Source: Candidatus Villigracilis propinquus
GTDB taxonomy: Bacteria > Chloroflexota > Anaerolineae > Anaerolineales > Villigracilaceae
DNA length: 64,000 nt
Reading direction: 5' to 3'
NCBI GenBank assembly: GCA_016714565.1
Contig: JADKDM010000026.1
Span: forward strand, 16,305-80,304
A model generated the notes under the pieces. That model saw only the letters and a list, made by a program, of their open reading frames with translations. It was not told the origin of the DNA and did no database searches. A program made the position numbers and the translations under genes. Below, one piece after another: positions 60,568-64,000 of this stretch. Numbering within the stretch: the stretch's first letter is position 1; every line of letters begins with the position of its first letter.

Positions 60568-61616
60568 AAAAAATTCTGGTGTATGGTTCGTATGGGTACA
60601 CGGGACAGTTAATCGTTGAGCAGGCGGTCAAGGAAGGCTTGTCTTTGATCCTTGCAGGACGGGATGAAAATCTATTGCGTGCGCAGGCTGAAAAATTTAA
60701 GCTGGAATACCGCGCATTTTCATTGGATAACATCGCCGCATTGGACTCTGCTTTGCAGGAAGTGGATGCGGTCTTGCATTGCGCGGGGCCGTTCGTGTTG
60801 ACCTTCCGCCAGATGGCGGAGGCATGCATCCGCAACAAAAAACATTATGTGGATATCAGCGGCGAGATCGAAGGCTTTGAGGCGCTTGCCACGATGGACG
60901 AAGATGCGAAGCGAGCGGGCGTGATGCTGCTGCCGGGCGGCGGCTTCGATGTGGTTCCATCCGATTGTTTGATCGCGTACACGGCGGGCAAATTACCGAG
61001 CGCGACGAATTTGGAGTTGTATATCAAAAGCATTGGCAGCGGAGTTTCGCGCGGCACGGCTCGTTCTGGAATTGAGAACAGCCACAGACAGGGACGCATT
61101 CGCCGCGATGGAAAAATTGTCAGCGTGCCGAACGTATGGGACAGCAAACTTATAGACTTTGGGCGCGGACCTTCGCGATTGGTTACGATGGGCTGGGGCG
61201 ATGTGAGCACAGCCTATCACAGCACAGGAATCCCGAACGTGACGGTGTACATGAATTTCCCCAAAGTGATGACCAATGCAATGAAGCTCACTCGCTTCAT
61301 TGGGCCACTGTTGTATACGCGCGTTGCAAAAGATCTCATCAAATGGCTGATCGGCATTTTCTTTGCGCCCGGCCCAACGCGCAGACAAAACGAAACGGGT
61401 TTCAGCCTGTTGATCGCCGAAGTGACTGATGAAAAACAAAGCGTCCGCGCAAAACTGCGGACGCCTGAAGCGTACTATTTAACTTCGCTCACTTCCGTGG
61501 AAATCATGAAGCGTATTCTTTCATCAGATTTCAAGCCTGGCTTTCAAACTCCGAGCAAAGTTTACGGCGCGGATTTTATTTTGCAATTTGACGGAGTGCA
61601 GCGCGAAGATTTATAA
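60564..61616 (+). CDS. Saccharopine dehydrogenase-like NAD(P)-binding protein (trans-acting enoyl reductase type)
   Basis: 350 residues from ATG 60564, with GGAG eight bases before it; an earlier in-frame ATG at 60549 gives five more residues. A Rossmann motif (VYGSYGYTGQLI) starts the protein, followed by LHCAGPFVLTF, HYVDISGEIEGFE and a long substrate domain; GGGFDVVPSDCL is typical of the family of saccharopine dehydrogenase-like oxidoreductases (including the enoyl reductases of phthiocerol synthesis). Substrate is unknown. Coupled to the transferase gene before it by a four-base overlap. The end is followed by about 180 bases without a recognised feature. Confidence 0.9.
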   Translation: MKKILVYGSYGYTGQLIVEQAVKEGLSLILAGRDENLLRAQAEKFKLEYRAFSLDNIAALDSALQEVDAVLHCAGPFVLTFRQMAEACIRNKKHYVDISGEIEGFEALATMDEDAKRAGVMLLPGGGFDVVPSDCLIAYTAGKLPSATNLELYIKSIGSGVSRGTARSGIENSHRQGRIRRDGKIVSVPNVWDSKLIDFGRGPSRLVTMGWGDVSTAYHSTGIPNVTVYMNFPKVMTNAMKLTRFIGPLLYTRVAKDLIKWLIGIFFAPGPTRRQNETGFSLLIAEVTDEKQSVRAKLRTPEAYYLTSLTSVEIMKRILSSDFKPGFQTPSKVYGADFILQFDGVQREDL

Positions 61617-61796
61617 CTCTTTCTTCATACTGATACTCACAAATGCGCGTATGATCTTTGCAACACTGATACTGAGCGTGTGTATGTCTGGATGAAATAT
61701 TCAAAACGCAGGCTTGTCAATCCGGAATATTTGTTCTACAATGAATTCAACGCTTTATAAATATTGTATCCACCTATTTTAGAAAGGATGTGTGAA

Positions 61797-62153
61797 ATGT
61801 TGAATTTGAATTCAGTAATGATAGGCACAATGCAGCCCCAGGTGTTGGCGGCTTTCTATGAAAAAGTATTTGGAAAGCCCGCGGACATGGTCGATCAGGA
61901 AAACGGCTTTTGGGGATGGCAGGTCGGGAGTGGATTTGTGGGTATTCTGACGCATTCCGAAATGGGCGGCAAGGCAAAAGATTCCGGGCGCGTAATGATC
62001 AATTTTGAAACCCCTGAAGTCAAAGAGGAGTTCGAGCGTATCAAGGCCCTCGGCGGCACGGTCGTCAAAGAGCCGTATGAAATGGGCAACGGATTCATAG
62101 CCACCTTGGCTGACCCTGATGGAAATTATTTCCAATTGATGAACCCAATGTAA
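61797..62153 (+). CDS. VOC (glyoxalase/bleomycin resistance) domain protein
   Basis: 118 residues from ATG 61797 (MLNLNSVMIGTMQ), with AAAGGATG upstream. The VOC fold is seen in QVLAAFYEKVFGKPADM, FWGWQVGSGFVGILTHSE and the end PYEMGNGFIATLADPDGNYFQLMNP. Metal ligands typical of active glyoxalases are not fully evident: the N-terminal His is absent and the late Glu is replaced by Gln. So it may be a binding protein or an enzyme of the superfamily. A strong terminator follows. Confidence 0.9.
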   Translation: MLNLNSVMIGTMQPQVLAAFYEKVFGKPADMVDQENGFWGWQVGSGFVGILTHSEMGGKAKDSGRVMINFETPEVKEEFERIKALGGTVVKEPYEMGNGFIATLADPDGNYFQLMNPM

Positions 62154-62170
62154 TTGTTTTTCAGGTATTC

Positions 62171-62217
62171 AAAACAAACTCACTTCGATCTAAACCTTCG
62201 AGGTGAGTTTGTTTTTA
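62171..62217 (+). terminator. Rho-independent terminator after the VOC gene
   Basis: AAAACAAACTCACTTCGA (62171-62188) pairs with TCGAGGTGAGTTTGTTTT (62198-62215) with one G.T wobble. T-runs follow. It separates the VOC gene from the asparaginase gene. Confidence 0.85.
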
Positions 62218-62297
62218 AGAGCAGAAATTTTCGAAATCAAATCGTTGAGCAACGTGGTTTAATTGATGAAATCTTTGCAGGCGAAGGTAACCATTAC

Positions 62298-63308
62298 ATG
62301 AAGAAACGCGTCTACATCATCTACACCGGCGGGACGATTGGCATGCAGCCCACGCCCGAAGGCTATGCGCCTGCGCCTGGGTATCTGGCAGAACAGATCA
62401 TGTCTATGCCGGAGCTCAAAAGTGACCTGATGCCTGAGGTGGAGATTCAGGAATATGATCCGCTGTTAGATTCAGCGAACATGACTCCCGAAGACTGGTA
62501 CAAGATCGCCCAAGATATTGGGATGAACTATAACAATTACGACGGCTTCATCATTTTGCACGGCACGGACACGATGGCATACACCGCCTCTGCATTGCCG
62601 TTCATGCTGCAAGGATTGGGAAAACCCGTGGTGCTCACCGGTTCGCAGATTCCGCTGTGCGAAGTCCGCAACGATGCGCGCGCCAATATCATCACCGCGT
62701 TCACCGTCGCTGCCAATTTCGACATTCCCGAAGTCTGTTTATGTTTCGGCACTCAACTCCTGCGCGGATGCCGCTCGGTCAAAGTCAGCACCGATGGCTT
62801 GGATGCCTTCGCCTCCCCCAACCTGCCTCCGCTCGGTGACATCGGCGTGGAGATTCGCATCCACAAAAATTTGGTGTTGCCTGCACCACAAAGCACATTG
62901 CAAGTGCAAGAGTTGAAGCAAGCCAACGTGGGAGCGCTGCCATTGTGGCCCGGCATCTCGGCGCAAGTCGTCCGCAATTTTCTACAGCCGCCATTACAAG
63001 GATTGATCTTGCGAGCCTATGGCGTTGGCAATGGTCCCACCAACAACGCGGACTTTCTCGCCGCGCTAGAAGAAGCTACGGCCCGCGGAGTCGTCATCGT
63101 AGATTGCACGCAATGTCTGCGCGGAAGCGTCCACCTTGGGGATTATGCAACTGGGTCCGCGTTGGCCCGCGCTGGAGTCATCAGCGGCTTCGACATGACC
63201 GCCGAAGCCGCTTTGGCAAAACTATCCTATCTATTCAGTCAAAATCTTCCAGTGGATGAAATCAAAAGCTTGATGCAAACCAATCTACGCGGGGAACTGA
63301 CCGCGTAA
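62298..63308 (+). CDS. ansA: L-asparaginase type I
   Basis: 336 residues from ATG 62298 (MKKRVYIIYTGGTIG). Both catalytic Thr regions are present: YTGGTIGM near residue 10 and HGTDTMAYTASAL near residue 90; the Lys/Asp partner lies in LTGSQIPLCEVRNDARANI. It hydrolyses asparagine to aspartate and ammonia in the cytoplasm. A longer frame from 62154 passes through the terminator and is unlikely. GAAGG is present upstream at a long spacing. It is convergent with the TPR gene that follows. Confidence 0.94.
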   Translation: MKKRVYIIYTGGTIGMQPTPEGYAPAPGYLAEQIMSMPELKSDLMPEVEIQEYDPLLDSANMTPEDWYKIAQDIGMNYNNYDGFIILHGTDTMAYTASALPFMLQGLGKPVVLTGSQIPLCEVRNDARANIITAFTVAANFDIPEVCLCFGTQLLRGCRSVKVSTDGLDAFASPNLPPLGDIGVEIRIHKNLVLPAPQSTLQVQELKQANVGALPLWPGISAQVVRNFLQPPLQGLILRAYGVGNGPTNNADFLAALEEATARGVVIVDCTQCLRGSVHLGDYATGSALARAGVISGFDMTAEAALAKLSYLFSQNLPVDEIKSLMQTNLRGELTA

Positions 63309-63310
63309 CC

Positions 63311-64000
63311 TCATTCAGACAGTCCCTCCAATGCCAGCGCGATCGCCGCCTCCATCGTCATGGCGCGCCCTTGAGCGGACAGTTCGGCAAATTTCGTTTC
63401 ATCGATCATTGTGCGGATCTTTGCAAGAATCTCGTCAATGAATTTCCCCTGCATGGGCCAGACAATAGAACGACTCTTTTGGCGCAAGTCGTCTGCCCAA
63501 GCGATCAGCAGCGCAGCGCGGACAGGTTCTTCTTGTCGCACAAACAGACTTGCCACAGTTTCGATGGTTTTCGCCAAACCATCGAAAGCATTTAGCTTTT
63601 GAAACTGTAAGACACAATCGTGAAGCAGCTCTTTGGCTTCCTCCACATCGTCCTGGTGAAGGAGACCCATCGCCAATTCTCTGCGATTGTAAAGAGACCC
63701 CATCAAATCGCCATTCTTTTCGTTCAATTCGATCGCCTTCTTGAAGTATGTTACGGACTCCTGATAATCATTTTGAAAAAATGCGAGATACCCGTAGATA
63801 GTCAAAGCGTTTGCCTCCCCTACGGGATTTCCAAGACGTTGAAAAATTGAAAGAGCTTCTTCCGCCATGGGAAACGGCGACGAAAAATCACCATGCAAGG
63901 TCAAAAAGATGGAAAGATAGTATAGGGAAAAGGCAAGCCCTGAAAGATTACCCAACTCACGTTGAAGACGAATACTTTCAAGTAAATAGGCTTTCGAGGC
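63311..64000 (-). CDS. 3' end of a large TPR protein (partial; signalling ATPase type)
   Basis: The frame is open to the window end, so the gene starts beyond base 64000. The visible 229 residues are TPR-like repeats (LSGLAFSLYYLSIFLTLHGDF, ANALTIYGYLAFFQNDYQES, GSLYNRRELAMGLLHQDDVEEAKELL). The end, AELSAQGRAMTMEAAIALALEGL, is typical of TPR tails of LuxR/SARP/adenylate-cyclase-like AAA regulators (WAEGRAMSLEEAVALAL). The upstream AAA and signalling domains should lie outside the window. It is convergent with asparaginase. Confidence 0.85.
   Translation of the reverse strand, partial: ASKAYLLESIRLQRELGNLSGLAFSLYYLSIFLTLHGDFSSPFPMAEEALSIFQRLGNPVGEANALTIYGYLAFFQNDYQESVTYFKKAIELNEKNGDLMGSLYNRRELAMGLLHQDDVEEAKELLHDCVLQFQKLNAFDGLAKTIETVASLFVRQEEPVRAALLIAWADDLRQKSRSIVWPMQGKFIDEILAKIRTMIDETKFAELSAQGRAMTMEAAIALALEGLSE

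Overview
The window reads as a chromosomal segment of a Chloroflexota bacterium, most likely class Anaerolineae. This is inferred from gene content and style: a CpaE/CpaF pair with two-component genes, a giant propeller-type hybrid kinase, a DnaJ-vWA fusion, many TPR proteins, a Na+-pumping decarboxylase, heme A synthase, and intergenic spaces full of short palindromic repeats. No tRNA, rRNA or CRISPR array was recognised.

Layout. 1-960: 3' end of a hydrolase-like gene and a PspC protein. 964-6620 (minus): drug-export type ABC system (TetR regulator, permease, HlyD adaptor, two ATPases) interrupted by a decayed four-helix-bundle gene. 6831-9337: MFS transporter and M24 peptidase. 9574-13228: Na+-translocating acyl-CoA decarboxylase operon (alpha, gamma, biotin carrier, beta). 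13673-18671: small membrane proteins, a PLP enzyme, and a fusion of a receiver-like domain with a degenerate IS200-type transposase domain. 18825-25374: polA, a TPR protein, heme A synthase. 25729-30229: propeller sensor kinase and its LuxR-type regulator. 30375-34738 (minus): thioredoxin-like protein, lipase-like hydrolase, V4R, GNAT, TPR and HTH genes. 34781-40582 (minus): CpaF, CpaE, response regulator and two histidine kinases. 40647-48473 (minus): amidohydrolase, parB, parA, truncated PfkB kinase, jag, yidC, a beta-propeller lipoprotein, yidD, rnpA and rpmH, the usual replication-origin neighbourhood but without dnaA in view. 48585-51209 (minus): adenosine deaminase, M20 amidohydrolase and a broken hsp20 start. 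51355-57137 (minus): a Ser/Thr phosphorylation island (response regulator, FHA protein, DnaJ-vWA, PP2C phosphatase, kinase with beta-propeller). 57272-63308: metallophosphoesterase, ParB-fold protein, DapA-like aldolase, lipoate/octanoyl transferase, saccharopine-dehydrogenase-like protein, VOC protein, asparaginase. 63311-64000: 3' end of a TPR protein.

Two cautions. Four blocks of homopolymer-like sequence (about 1917-2049, 13281-13672, 48602-48656, 50997-51036) look like poorly resolved assembly joins, so gene order across them is not certain. Five genes carry one-base frameshifts, four of them in C or G runs, which are more likely sequence errors than true pseudogenes.

The most unusual content is (1) at least eight different families of intergenic inverted repeats, several built the same way from 7-10 base units that vary by transitions, one of which appears to have cut off the start of a PfkB gene; (2) the receiver-like/IS200-like fusion, which has lost the HUH motif but keeps the Tyr-containing helix; (3) the Ser/Thr kinase island with a cytosolic PQQ-type propeller and a DnaJ-vWA protein; and (4) a histidine kinase with an MshEN-like N-terminal domain beside CpaE/CpaF.
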